Assembly (NCBI RefSeq): GCF_002157355.1
Contig: NZ_LYMK01000042.1
Location: 1-62,848, forward strand
DNA: 62,848 nucleotides
From: Variovorax sp. JS1663
GTDB taxonomy: Bacteria > Pseudomonadota > Gammaproteobacteria > Burkholderiales > Burkholderiaceae_C
Reading direction: 5' to 3'
The position numbers and the translations under genes were made by a program. The notes under the pieces are model-generated. The model made no database searches. It saw only the letters and a program-made list of their open reading frames with translations, and was not told the DNA's origin. Shown piece after piece: positions 24,467-32,656 of this stretch; position 1 is the stretch's first letter, and each line of letters starts with the position of its first letter.

Positions 24467-26146
24467 ATGGCGACGGACACCCCACGGATTCCAGAACAAG
24501 GCGTGGCCACTCTGCCTGATGAGGCTTGGGAGCGTGCGCGCCGTCGTGCGGAGATCATCAGTCCGTTGGCGCAGTCGGAGACGGTCGGGCACGAAGCGGC
24601 CGATATGGCGGCTCAGGCGCTGGGCTTGTCTCGGCGCCAGGTATACGTTCTGATCCGGCGTGCCCGGCAAGGCAGCGGCCTCGTGACGGATCTGGTGCCC
24701 GGCCGGTCCGGTGGAGGTAAAGGTAAGGGGCGCTTGCCGGAACCGGTCGAGCGCGTCATCCACGAGCTACTGCAAAAGCGGTTCCTGACCAAGCAGAAGC
24801 GCAGCCTAGCGGCCTTTCACCGCGAAGTCACTCAGGTGTGCAAGGCTCAAAAACTGCGAGTGCCGGCGCGCAATACCGTGGCCTTACGGATCGCTAGCCT
24901 TGACCCGCGCAAGGTCATCCGCCGGCGGGAAGGCCAGGATGCCGCTCGTGACCTACAAGGTGTGGGCGGCGAGCCTCCTGCCGTGACCGCGCCGCTGGAG
25001 CAGGTGCAGATAGACCATACGGTCATCGACCTGATCGTGGTCGATGACCGCGACCGGCAACCTATTGGCCGCCCGTACCTGACCCTCGCCATCGACGTGT
25101 TCACCCGCTGCGTGCTCGGCATGGTCGTCACGCTGGAAGCGCCGTCTGCCGTTTCGGTTGGCCTGTGCCTCGTGCATGTCGCCTGCGACAAGCGCCCTTG
25201 GCTGGAAGGACTGAACGTGGAAATGGATTGGCAGATGAGCGGCAAGCCCTTGCTGCTCTACCTAGACAACGCGGCCGAGTTCAAGAGCGAGGCCCTGCGC
25301 CGGGGTTGCGAGCAGCATGGCATCCGGCTGGACTATCGCCCGCTGGGACAGCCGCACTATGGCGGCATCGTGGAACGGATCATCGGCACGGCGATGCAGA
25401 TGATTCACGACGAACTGCCGGGAACGACCTTCTCCAACCCTGACCAGCGCGGCGACTACGATTCCGAAAACAAGGCCGCCCTGACGCTGCGCGAGCTAGA
25501 GCGCTGGCTCACATTGGCGGTCGGCACCTACCACGGTTCGGTGCACAACGGCCTGCTCCAACCGCCGGCCGCGCGCTGGGCCGAGGCCGTGGCGCGTGTC
25601 GGCGTACCGGCCGTCGTCACACGCGCTACTTCGTTCCTGGTCGATTTTCTGCCGATCCTCCGGCGCACGCTGACCCGCACCGGCTTTGTCATCGACCACA
25701 TCCACTACTACGCCGATGCGCTCAAGCCGTGGATTGCGCGGCGTGAACGCTGGCCGTCCTTTCTGATCCGGCGCGATCCGCGCGACATCAGCCGTATCTG
25801 GGTCCTGGAACCGGAGGGACAGCATTACCTGGAAATTCCCTACCGTACCTTGTCGCATCCGGCTGTCACCCTCTGGGAACAACGGCAGGCGCTGGCGAAA
25901 CTGCGGCAGCAAGGGCGCGAACAGGTGGATGAGTCGGCGCTGTTCCGCATGATCGGCCAGATGCGTGAGATTGTGACCAGCGCGCAGAAGGCCACACGCA
26001 AGGCGCGGCGTGACGCGGATCGCCGCCAGCACCTCAAGACATCAGCTCGGCCGGACAAGCCCGTTCCGCCGGATACGGATATTGCCGACCCGCAGGCAGA
26101 CAACTTGCCACCCGCCAAACCGTTCGACCAGATTGAGGAGTGGTAG
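24467..26146 (+). CDS. tniA: TniA, DDE transposase
   Basis: The 559-residue catalytic transposase of Tn402-type elements, related to MuA/IS481-type DDE enzymes. An N-terminal helix-turn-helix region (GLSRRQVYVLIRRARQGSG) precedes the rve/DDE core: the first Asp in VQIDHTVIDLIVVDD, the second in LLLYLDNAAEFKSE and the Glu in GGIVERIIGTA. The ATG at 24467 is chosen because it gives the standard 559-residue product. It works with TniB and TniQ to form the cointegrate. It appears full length. Confidence 0.95.
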   Translation: MATDTPRIPEQGVATLPDEAWERARRRAEIISPLAQSETVGHEAADMAAQALGLSRRQVYVLIRRARQGSGLVTDLVPGRSGGGKGKGRLPEPVERVIHELLQKRFLTKQKRSLAAFHREVTQVCKAQKLRVPARNTVALRIASLDPRKVIRRREGQDAARDLQGVGGEPPAVTAPLEQVQIDHTVIDLIVVDDRDRQPIGRPYLTLAIDVFTRCVLGMVVTLEAPSAVSVGLCLVHVACDKRPWLEGLNVEMDWQMSGKPLLLYLDNAAEFKSEALRRGCEQHGIRLDYRPLGQPHYGGIVERIIGTAMQMIHDELPGTTFSNPDQRGDYDSENKAALTLRELERWLTLAVGTYHGSVHNGLLQPPAARWAEAVARVGVPAVVTRATSFLVDFLPILRRTLTRTGFVIDHIHYYADALKPWIARRERWPSFLIRRDPRDISRIWVLEPEGQHYLEIPYRTLSHPAVTLWEQRQALAKLRQQGREQVDESALFRMIGQMREIVTSAQKATRKARRDADRRQHLKTSARPDKPVPPDTDIADPQADNLPPAKPFDQIEEW

Positions 26147-26148
26147 CC

Positions 26149-27057
26149 GTGGACGAATATCCCATCATCGACCTGTCCCACCTGCTGCCGGCGGCCCAGG
26201 GCTTGGCCCGTCTTCCGGCGGACGAGCGCATCCAGCGCCTTCGCGCCGACCGCTGGATCGGCTATCCGCGCGCAGTCGAGGCGCTGAACCGGCTGGAAGC
26301 CCTTTATGCGTGGCCAAACAAGCAACGCATGCCCAACCTGCTGCTGGTTGGCCCGACCAACAATGGCAAGTCGATGATCGTCGAGAAGTTCCGCCGCACC
26401 CACCCGGCCAGCTCCGACGCCGACCAGGAGCACATCCCGGTGTTGGTCGTGCAGATGCCGTCCGAGCCGTCCGTGATCCGCTTCTACGTCGCGCTGCTCG
26501 CCGCGATGGGCGCGCCGCTGCGCCCACGCCCACGGTTGCCGGAAATGGAGCAACTGGCTCTGGCACTGCTGCGCAAGGTCGGCGTGCGCATGCTGGTGAT
26601 CGACGAGCTGCACAACGTGCTGGCCGGCAACAGCGTCAACCGCCGGGAATTCCTCAACCTGCTGCGCTTCCTCGGCAACGAACTGCGCATCCCGTTGGTT
26701 GGGGTAGGCACGCGCGACGCCTACCTAGCCATCCGCTCCGATGACCAGTTGGAAAATCGCTTCGAGCCGATGATGCTGCCGGTATGGGAGGCCAACGACG
26801 ATTGCTGCTCACTGCTGGCCAGCTTCGCCGCTTCGCTCCCGCTGCGCCGGCCTTCCCCAATTGCCACGCTGGACATGGCTCGCTACCTGCTCACACGCAG
26901 CGAGGGCACCATAGGGGAACTGGCGCACTTGCTGATGGCGGCGGCCATCGTCGCCGTGGAGAGCGGCGAGGAAGCGATCAACCATCGCACACTCAGCATG
27001 GCCGTTTACACCGGACCCAGCGAGCGGCGGCGGCAATTCGAGCGGGAACTGATGTGA
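26149..27057 (+). CDS. tniB: TniB, transposition AAA ATPase
   Basis: A 302-residue ATPase that selects and activates the target for TniA. Walker A is LLLVGPTNNGKSMIVEKF (about residues 63-80); Walker B is RMLVIDELHNVL. The GTG start at 26149 gives the canonical protein (MDEYPIIDLSHLL) and sits just after the tniA stop. The end overlaps the tniQ GTG start. Intact. Confidence 0.95.
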   Translation: MDEYPIIDLSHLLPAAQGLARLPADERIQRLRADRWIGYPRAVEALNRLEALYAWPNKQRMPNLLLVGPTNNGKSMIVEKFRRTHPASSDADQEHIPVLVVQMPSEPSVIRFYVALLAAMGAPLRPRPRLPEMEQLALALLRKVGVRMLVIDELHNVLAGNSVNRREFLNLLRFLGNELRIPLVGVGTRDAYLAIRSDDQLENRFEPMMLPVWEANDDCCSLLASFAASLPLRRPSPIATLDMARYLLTRSEGTIGELAHLLMAAAIVAVESGEEAINHRTLSMAVYTGPSERRRQFERELM

Positions 27058-28271
27058 AGCCTGCGCCGCGCTGGCCGCTGCATCCCGCCCCGAAAGAAGG
27101 CGAGGCGCTGTCCTCATGGCTCAACCGCGTGGCCCTTTGCTATCACATGGAGGAGCCCGACCTGCTGGAGCACGATCTTGGTCACGGCCAGGTCGATGAC
27201 CTGGACACCGCGCCACCACTCTCGCTGCTGGCGTTGCTTTCCCAGCGGAGCGGCATCGAGCTGGACCGGCTGCGCTGTATGAGTTTCGCCGGATGGGTGC
27301 CTTGGCTACTGGACAGCCTTGATGACCAGATTCCAGACGCCTTGGAAACCTATGCGTTTCAGCTCTCGGTGTTGCTGCCAAGACTCCGCCGTAAGACGCG
27401 ATCCATCACGAGCTGGCGTGCCTGGCTGCCCAGCCAGCCGATAAACCGCGCCTGTCCGCTCTGCCTGAGCGATCCGGAGAACCAAGCCGTACTGCTCGCG
27501 TGGAAGCTGCCCCTGATGCTGAGCTGCCCGCTGCATGGCTGCTGGCTGGAATCCTATTGGGGCGTGCCAGGGCGGTTTCTCGGCTGGGAGAACGCCGACG
27601 CCGAACCGCGCACCGCCAGCGACGCGATTGCGGCGATGGACCAGCGTACCTGGCAGGCACTGACAACCGGTCACGTGGAGCTGCCGCGCCGACGCATCCA
27701 CGCCGGATTGTGGTTTCGACTTCTTCGCACGCTGCTCGATGAGCTGAACACCCCGCTTTACGCGTGCGGAACCTGCGCGGGGTATCCCCGCCAAGTCTGG
27801 GAAGGCTGCGGGCATCCGCTGCGTGCTGGGCAAAGTCTGTGGCGACCGTATGAAACCCTGAATCCGATAGTACGGTTACAGATGCTGGAGGCGGCGGCAA
27901 CGGCAATCAGCTTGATTGAGGTGAGGGACATCAGCCCGCCAGGCGAGCAGGCAAAGCTATTCTGGTCCGAGCCCCAAACCGGGTTCACCAGTGGCCTGCC
28001 GACGAAAGCGCCGAAGCCCGAGCCCATCAATCACTGGCAGCGTGCAGTCCAGGCCATCGACGAGGCCATCATTGAAGCGCGACACAACCCCGAGACGGCA
28101 CGCTCGCTGTTCGCGTTGGCTTCCTATGGTCGGCGCGATCCCGCTTCCTTGGAACGGTTGCGCGCCACCTTCGTGAAGGAAGGCATCCCGCCGGAATTTC
28201 TGTCACATTACCTGCCTGATGCACCCTTTGCATGTCTTAAACAAAATGACGGGTTAAGTGACAAATTTTGA
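27054..28271 (+). CDS. tniQ: TniQ, transposition accessory protein
   Basis: A 405-residue TniQ-family protein, required for Tn402-type transposition and homologous to the TniQ co-opted by CRISPR-associated transposons. Cys/His clusters suitable for zinc binding are visible (ACPLCLSDPEN; SCPLHGCW; YACGTCAGY). The GTG start (VKPAPRW) overlaps the tniB stop by 4 bp and yields the canonical length. It is followed by the res region of tniR. Confidence 0.94.
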   Translation: MKPAPRWPLHPAPKEGEALSSWLNRVALCYHMEEPDLLEHDLGHGQVDDLDTAPPLSLLALLSQRSGIELDRLRCMSFAGWVPWLLDSLDDQIPDALETYAFQLSVLLPRLRRKTRSITSWRAWLPSQPINRACPLCLSDPENQAVLLAWKLPLMLSCPLHGCWLESYWGVPGRFLGWENADAEPRTASDAIAAMDQRTWQALTTGHVELPRRRIHAGLWFRLLRTLLDELNTPLYACGTCAGYPRQVWEGCGHPLRAGQSLWRPYETLNPIVRLQMLEAAATAISLIEVRDISPPGEQAKLFWSEPQTGFTSGLPTKAPKPEPINHWQRAVQAIDEAIIEARHNPETARSLFALASYGRRDPASLERLRATFVKEGIPPEFLSHYLPDAPFACLKQNDGLSDKF

Positions 28272-28317
28272 CGGATAGAGCTTTCCGGCTCACACTGTCA
28301 CATAATCGAACGTATAC
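28255..28317. other. Tn402 res site between tniQ and tniR
   Basis: A 60-bp segment with the inverted repeat GTCACATAATCGAACGTATACGTGAC (split motif: GTCAC...GTGAC around 28297-28322) directly precedes tniR. Tn402-type elements resolve cointegrates at res in this position. Exact subsites were not delimited. Confidence 0.7.
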
Positions 28318-28956
28318 GTGACGGGTGAAAAGGTGCTGATCGGCTACATGCGGGTATCGAAGGCGGACGGATCCCAGTCCACCAATTTGCAACGCGATGC
28401 GCTCATCGCCGCTGGTGTGAGCCTTGCGCACCTTTACGAGGATCTGGCCTCGGGCAGGCGCGATGATCGCCCAGGGTTGGCTGCTTGCCTGAAGGCGCTT
28501 CGTGAAGGGGACACGCTGATCGTGTGGAAGCTCGATCGGCTTGGCCGTGATCTGCGCCACCTGATCAACACCGTGCACGACCTAACTGCGCGTAGCGTGG
28601 GCCTGAAGGTCCTGACCGGTCACGGTGCGGCGGTCGACACGACGACTGCCGCCGGCAAGCTTGTGTTCGGTATTTTTGCCGCGCTGGCCGAGTTCGAGCG
28701 TGAGTTGATTTCCGAGCGAACAGTCGCTGGACTTATCTCGGCGCGCGCTCGCGGCAGGAAAGGGGGGCGCCCCTTCAAGATGACCGCCGCCAAGCTACGC
28801 CTGGCGATGGCCAGCATGGGGCAACCGGAAACCAAGGTGGGCGATCTCTGCGAAGAACTCGGGATTACCCGGCAGACGCTCTACCGGCACGTGTCGCCCA
28901 AGGGCGAACTGCGGCCAGACGGCGTAAAGCTGCTCTCCCTCGGTTCAGCCGCATAA
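28318..28956 (+). CDS. tniR: TniR (TniC), serine resolvase
   Basis: A 212-residue small serine recombinase that resolves Tn402 cointegrates. The N-terminal catalytic domain has LIGYMRVSKADGSQSTN, with the nucleophilic serine in RVS, and the helix E region LAEFERELISERT. The C-terminal helix-turn-helix is LGITRQTLYRHVSPKGE. Translation probably starts at the GTG 28318, or slightly later before LIGYM. Intact, so the element carries a full transposition and resolution set. Confidence 0.95.
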   Translation: MTGEKVLIGYMRVSKADGSQSTNLQRDALIAAGVSLAHLYEDLASGRRDDRPGLAACLKALREGDTLIVWKLDRLGRDLRHLINTVHDLTARSVGLKVLTGHGAAVDTTTAAGKLVFGIFAALAEFERELISERTVAGLISARARGRKGGRPFKMTAAKLRLAMASMGQPETKVGDLCEELGITRQTLYRHVSPKGELRPDGVKLLSLGSAA

Positions 28957-29052
28957 ATGGAGGCGACCTGGAACGGGGCGCTGTTCAGTGCGGCAACGAT
29001 CCGATTACCGGTGTCGACCCAGAGCAGCCGTAGAGCTTTTGGGAAAGCTGTC
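28957..29052. other. Spacer between tniR and cassette attC
   Basis: About 100 bp with no gene, between the tniR stop and the outer end of the attC site. It is probably the residue of the original Tn402 region beyond the cassette array. Confidence 0.4.
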
Positions 29053-29142
29053 GTTCAACGCCCGCGGTAAGCTGCGCCGGAGCGAAGCGGAGGGTACCAA
29101 CAGGCGGAGCCTGTTGGCGTCAGCTTGACCAAACAGTTAGGC
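29053..29142 (-). other. attC: attC recombination site of the integron cassette
   Basis: On the minus strand this 90-bp segment runs from R'' GCCTAAC (29136-29142) to R' GTTGAAC (29053-29059), both fitting RYYYAAC/GTTRRRY. Inner pairs CAAGCTG and CAGCTTA act as L''/L', and a long imperfect palindrome lies between. It sits 36 bp downstream of the cupin gene, in the orientation expected for a cassette captured from attI1. Confidence 0.88.
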
Positions 29143-29178
29143 TGGGGAGCGGAGGCAGCTTGTTGCACTTGATATCCC

Positions 29179-29541
29179 CTATGTTTTTGCTGATAGCGGT
29201 TCATAACCAGCATCCAAAGGCGCAACCACTGAAATGAACCGAAGTGGGCCAACGCTGGTGCAAAGAACACCGTGCACCTGCCCTTTGTTTGCAACTACGA
29301 TATCCCCCGGAACAATTGCAACGGTGTTGCCTTGCTCGTCAATTTGATATTGACCTTCCCCTGAAAGGATGGTCCATGTATCTTGTCCGTCGGGGTGAAT
29401 ATGTGGCGCAATAGTTTGGCCGGGCTCCACATGCCAAGCCACGATAACTGAATGCGAAGATTCAACAACAACAGACCGTATTGGTTCTTTCTCGGCTGGC
29501 TGCATGAATTCATGGGACTTATACACGCGGTGAGTGCTCAT
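29179..29541 (-). CDS. Cassette-encoded cupin-domain protein
   Basis: A 120-residue single-domain cupin. The metal-binding pattern is visible as PHIHPDGQDTWTILSGEGQY (motif 1: HxH, E/Q region, G) and IVPGDIVVANKGQVHGV (motif 2: PxG...H). Small cupins can be sugar isomerases, dioxygenases or antibiotic-modifying enzymes; no specific activity is claimed. It is the only cassette of this integron, with its attC downstream. The start is ATG 29541. Its ribosome binding site (GGAG) now lies 13 kb away at 42600-42604, because the composite element inserted between the two. Expression from Pc is therefore probably lost. Confidence 0.85.
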   Translation of the reverse strand: MSTHRVYKSHEFMQPAEKEPIRSVVVESSHSVIVAWHVEPGQTIAPHIHPDGQDTWTILSGEGQYQIDEQGNTVAIVPGDIVVANKGQVHGVLCTSVGPLRFISVVAPLDAGYEPLSAKT

Positions 29542-29550
29542 TTTTTGCTC

Positions 29551-30678
29551 GGCGGTCTCAAACTTGAAGTGCAACACCTGAACCCCAGGTAATTTGCACA
29601 GATGACTTCACGATACACGCACTTGCAGCCAGAAGATCGACTGACTGTGGCTTCTCTTTTGCAGCAGGGCTATAGCCAACGATCCATTGCTCACCTGCTC
29701 GGGCGCAGCCCCAGCACCATTTGCCGTGAGCTTTCCCGCAATGGTTCGACCTCTGATGGCTATGCCTTCAAGCCCGCCCAGGCGGCCTGTGAGGCCCGCC
29801 GCATTGCCTCTCGGCCTTTGCCCAAGCTGCACCCGCATGGCTCGCTGTGGCGCGTGGTCTGCGATCTTTTGCTGTGGCGTTGGTCGCCCCAGCAGATTGC
29901 CCGCACACTGCAGGGCATGCACCCCGAGGACTCCAGCCAGCATGTGTCTCACGAGACAATCTACAACGCCATCTATGCCTATCCCCGTGGAGAACTCAAG
30001 AAGCAGTTGATTGCCTTACTGCGCCAGGGGCGCAGTGGCCGCCGGCCTCGTTCAGCAGGTCAGGATCGCAGAGGTCAGATTCCCGAGATGGTCAGCATCC
30101 ATGTGCGCCCTCCCGAGGTCGATGACCGGCTGATGCCGGGCCATTGGGAGGGGGACTTGATCAAGGGCGCCAACAACCAGTCTGCCGTGGGTGTGCTGGT
30201 GGAGCGCAGCACGCGCCTGGTGCTGCTGTGCAAGATGCCTGATGCAACGGCCCAGAGTGCCCTGGCGGCCTTCACGGCCAAGCTCAACCAGGTAGCCCAA
30301 CCCATGCGCCAGACGCTCACCTACGACCAGGGCAAGGAGATGGCCCGCCATCGGGAACTGGCGAAGGCCACGGGGGTGCGGGTGTACTTCTGTGATCCGC
30401 ACAGTCCCTGGCAGCGAGGTAGCTGCGAGAACACCAATGGCTTGCTGCGCCAGTTTCTGCCTAAGGGGACGGACCTGAGCGTGCACGATCAGGATGCGCT
30501 GGATTCGATTGCTGACCTGATGAACAACAGGCCGCGCGAGACGCTCGGATGGAAGTCTCCGTACCAGGCGTTTCAGCAGTTCATGCAGGCCATTGCGCAG
30601 CGCCAAGGCGCTACCATTCACTGACTCTCAAACCGTTTCAATCAAGCAGCAGTGTTGCGCTTCGGATTTGAGACCGCC
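29551..30678 (+). mobile_element. IS30-family insertion sequence, complete copy
   Basis: 1,128 bp. Terminal inverted repeats share GGCGGTCTCAAA and GAAG(T/C)GCAACAC with two or three mismatches (29551-29577 and complement 30652-30678). One transposase gene fills the element. CTC lies outside both ends (29548-29550; 30679-30681). I cannot name the ISfinder entry. Confidence 0.9.
29602..30624 (+). CDS. IS30-family transposase
   Basis: A 340-residue DDE transposase. The N-terminal helix-turn-helix is typical of IS30 (LLQQGYSQRSIAHLLGRSPS, TICRELSRNG). The catalytic core shows Asp in PGHWEGDLIKG, Asp in LTYDQGKEM and Glu in RGSCENTNGLLRQF, followed by the family K/R. Length is normal and the frame is uninterrupted, so it could be active and could mobilise the composite through the preserved outer ends. 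Confidence 0.95.
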   Translation: MTSRYTHLQPEDRLTVASLLQQGYSQRSIAHLLGRSPSTICRELSRNGSTSDGYAFKPAQAACEARRIASRPLPKLHPHGSLWRVVCDLLLWRWSPQQIARTLQGMHPEDSSQHVSHETIYNAIYAYPRGELKKQLIALLRQGRSGRRPRSAGQDRRGQIPEMVSIHVRPPEVDDRLMPGHWEGDLIKGANNQSAVGVLVERSTRLVLLCKMPDATAQSALAAFTAKLNQVAQPMRQTLTYDQGKEMARHRELAKATGVRVYFCDPHSPWQRGSCENTNGLLRQFLPKGTDLSVHDQDALDSIADLMNNRPRETLGWKSPYQAFQQFMQAIAQRQGATIH

Positions 30679-30783
30679 CTCTATAAAAATCATCACGTAG
30701 TCTATGGTAGGCACGTTGGCATTAGATGCTCCTCAAGAAATGACATGTTCTAGTGAAAATCCGTGCCCCCTGGGTTTGCCGAG

Positions 30784-31611
30784 TCATGGCGTAGTTGCTG
30801 CAAACCCCAGTGCCGCCGAGAGCGCCCGCGCTTCCTCCTGCACCAGCGCGGCATAGCTCTTCACCACCTCTTCGCTGAGTCTGGCGCTCGGGCCGAACAG
30901 GCCGAGCGAGCCCACCACGCGGCCGCTGCTCTCGAAGAAAGGGGCGGCGATGGCGACCGCGCCCTGGATCAGTTCGTCGCGGCTGGTGGCATGGCCGTCG
31001 CTGCGCACCTGCTGGAGCTGGCCGGTGACCCGCTTCGCATCTGCCGCGCTGATCGCGCCATACGCCGGCAGGTCGCGTGCGTCGACATTCAGCCAGGCCA
31101 GGATGGAGCGGCCGCTGGCGCCGCGCACCAGTTTTTCGCGGTAGCCCACGCCGCGGCGAAAGCTCAGCGGCTGGGTACTGGGCAGCTCGGCCACGCAGAC
31201 GCGGTCCACGCCCTCTTGCACGTGCAGCGACACGGTCTCGCGCGTGGTCTCCCACAGCCTGCGCATCATGGGCTGGGCCACGGTCTCGTAGCTGGTGCCG
31301 GCCGACCAGGCATGCGCCAGTTGCGCCACGGCAGGGCCCAGGCGAAAGCGCTGGGGCTCGCCCTGCGAGCTGAGAAAGCCCTTGGCGTCCAGCGTGTCGA
31401 GCAGGCGGTACAGGGTGGGGCGGCTCAGGTCCACGCGCTTGAGCAGCTCGGCCACCAGCAGGCCATCGTCGCCGGGCTTGAAGGCCAGCAGAATGTCCAG
31501 CGCGCGCTGCACGGCGCGCACGCCGCCCTCGGATTTGTCGGTGTCGGCAGCGGCATCGGCTGCCGACGCAGTGGGTATTTTCATGGTGCTACTGTAGCGT
31601 GAATTGTCCAT
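30784..31611 (-). CDS. IclR-family transcriptional regulator
   Basis: A 275-residue regulator. The N-terminal winged helix is about residues 28-80 (GGVRAVQRALDILLAF ... LLVAELLKRVDLSRPTLYRLLDTL) and the C-terminal effector domain 100-270 (GYREKLVRGASGRSILAWL). IclR members often control aromatic-acid catabolism by sensing pathway intermediates. The longest start is used; ATG 31584 is an alternative and neither has a clear ribosome binding site. A near-palindrome GTCCATCTGACGGAC lies over the start (31606-31620), and a similar motif is at 41885-41899 upstream of the oxygenase operon. Confidence 0.88.
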   Translation of the reverse strand: MDNSRYSSTMKIPTASAADAAADTDKSEGGVRAVQRALDILLAFKPGDDGLLVAELLKRVDLSRPTLYRLLDTLDAKGFLSSQGEPQRFRLGPAVAQLAHAWSAGTSYETVAQPMMRRLWETTRETVSLHVQEGVDRVCVAELPSTQPLSFRRGVGYREKLVRGASGRSILAWLNVDARDLPAYGAISAADAKRVTGQLQQVRSDGHATSRDELIQGAVAIAAPFFESSGRVVGSLGLFGPSARLSEEVVKSYAALVQEEARALSAALGFAATTP

Positions 31612-31620
31612 CTGACGGAC
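31606..31620. promoter_or_regulatory. Near-palindrome at IclR gene start (candidate operator)
   Basis: GTCCATCTGACGGAC is close to its own reverse complement GTCCGTCAGATGGAC. A related GTCCATCAGGCGGAT occurs upstream of the Rieske gene. Binding is inferred only. Confidence 0.4.
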
Positions 31621-31641
31621 TCGATTCCGGGGCGATTTTCC

Positions 31642-32553
31642 TCAAGAAGCTTCGAGTTCACGCAGGCACTGCAGGGCCATGTCCATGGCGGCGCTGCGCG
31701 AGGTGTCGCGGCGCCAGTACATCATCACCGGCGGGGCGGCGCTGAAGCGGATGGGCAGCCTTTTCAGCGCCCCCATGCGCTCGTACTGTGCGATGGAGCG
31801 CTCTGAGGCGATGGTCACCATGTCGCTGGCGGTCAGCATCGAGAAGCTGGCGAACACCGAGTTCGACTGCAGCGCATCGGCCGGCAGGCTGCGGTTGGCC
31901 AGGCGCAGCTCTTCGTTGAGAAGGGTGCGTACGGGGGTGTCGGGGCTGAACACCACCCAGCGGTAGCGGTACAGGTCGTCCCAGCCCATGGACTTGAGGC
32001 GGTGCAGCGGGTGGCCCTTGCGCGCCACGAAGTGCAGGGGCTCGTCATAGAGCGCTTCCGACTCGACCTGCGCCGTCAGGTACTGGGGCTGGTAGCGGCC
32101 CACGGCGATGTCGAGTTCGCGCCGGCCCAGCATTTCCATCAGCCGGTCCATCGTGCCTTCGAAGATGTCCACGCGGGCGCGCGGCATGGCCTGCAGCAGG
32201 GCCAGCACGGCGGCCGGCACGGTGCTGGCAATCGTCGCCCCCGATCCGCCGATGGCCACGTAGCCGGTGCTGCCGGCCAGCAGCAGCGCCATTTCGTCGC
32301 GCGCCCGGTCCAGGTCCACGCCGATGCGCCGGGCGTGCTCGATCAGTGCCTCGCAGTAGTGCGTGGGCCGAAGGCCCCGCGCATGCCGCTCGAACAGCAC
32401 CACGCCGATGTCGGCCTCCAGGTCCTTGAGCCATTTGGAGAGCGCGGGCTGCGTCATGTGCAACAGCTCGGCCGAGCGGCTCACGTTCTGTGTCTCGGCC
32501 AGGCTGACCAGCAGCTGCAGGTGGCGCAGACGGATGCGTTGTGTCCAGTCCAT
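31642..32553 (-). CDS. LysR-family transcriptional regulator
   Basis: A 303-residue LysR-type regulator. The helix-turn-helix is at residues 10-65 (LRHLQLLVSLAETQNVSRSA, then LLHMTQPALSKWLKDLEADI). The substrate-binding domain covers about 90-295. The family includes regulators of aromatic-acid genes such as those of the protocatechuate and chlorocatechol pathways. It is divergent from the aldehyde dehydrogenase gene across a 103-bp AT-rich gap, the usual layout for a LysR activator of the adjacent operon. Confidence 0.92.
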   Translation of the reverse strand: MDWTQRIRLRHLQLLVSLAETQNVSRSAELLHMTQPALSKWLKDLEADIGVVLFERHARGLRPTHYCEALIEHARRIGVDLDRARDEMALLLAGSTGYVAIGGSGATIASTVPAAVLALLQAMPRARVDIFEGTMDRLMEMLGRRELDIAVGRYQPQYLTAQVESEALYDEPLHFVARKGHPLHRLKSMGWDDLYRYRWVVFSPDTPVRTLLNEELRLANRSLPADALQSNSVFASFSMLTASDMVTIASERSIAQYERMGALKRLPIRFSAAPPVMMYWRRDTSRSAAMDMALQCLRELEAS

Positions 32554-32656
32554 GAGGTATGTCCTGTTTTGTATAGCTAAGTCATTTTATTCATTGGATT
32601 GTTGATGGCTTGCCACCAATACTGCGCAACTGAACGACAACCAGGAGACACGACTC
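32554..32656. promoter_or_regulatory. Divergent promoter region between LysR and aldehyde dehydrogenase genes
   Basis: About 100 bp, clearly AT-richer than its surroundings (TTTTGTATAGCTAAGTCATT around 32567-32590). It contains the ribosome binding site AGGAGA before ATG 32657. It should hold both promoters and the LysR box; I could not define the box with confidence. Confidence 0.5.

Noticed and set aside
24431..28271. A CRISPR-associated transposon, because tniQ is present
   Set aside because: No cas genes or guide array occur. The TniA/TniB/TniQ/TniR set, inverted repeats and 5-bp duplication are those of classical Tn402.
28957..29052. A 3' conserved segment (qacE-delta, sul1) of a clinical class 1 integron
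   Set aside because: Neither gene nor any fragment is visible. The region between tniR and attC is only about 100 bp and the tni module is complete.
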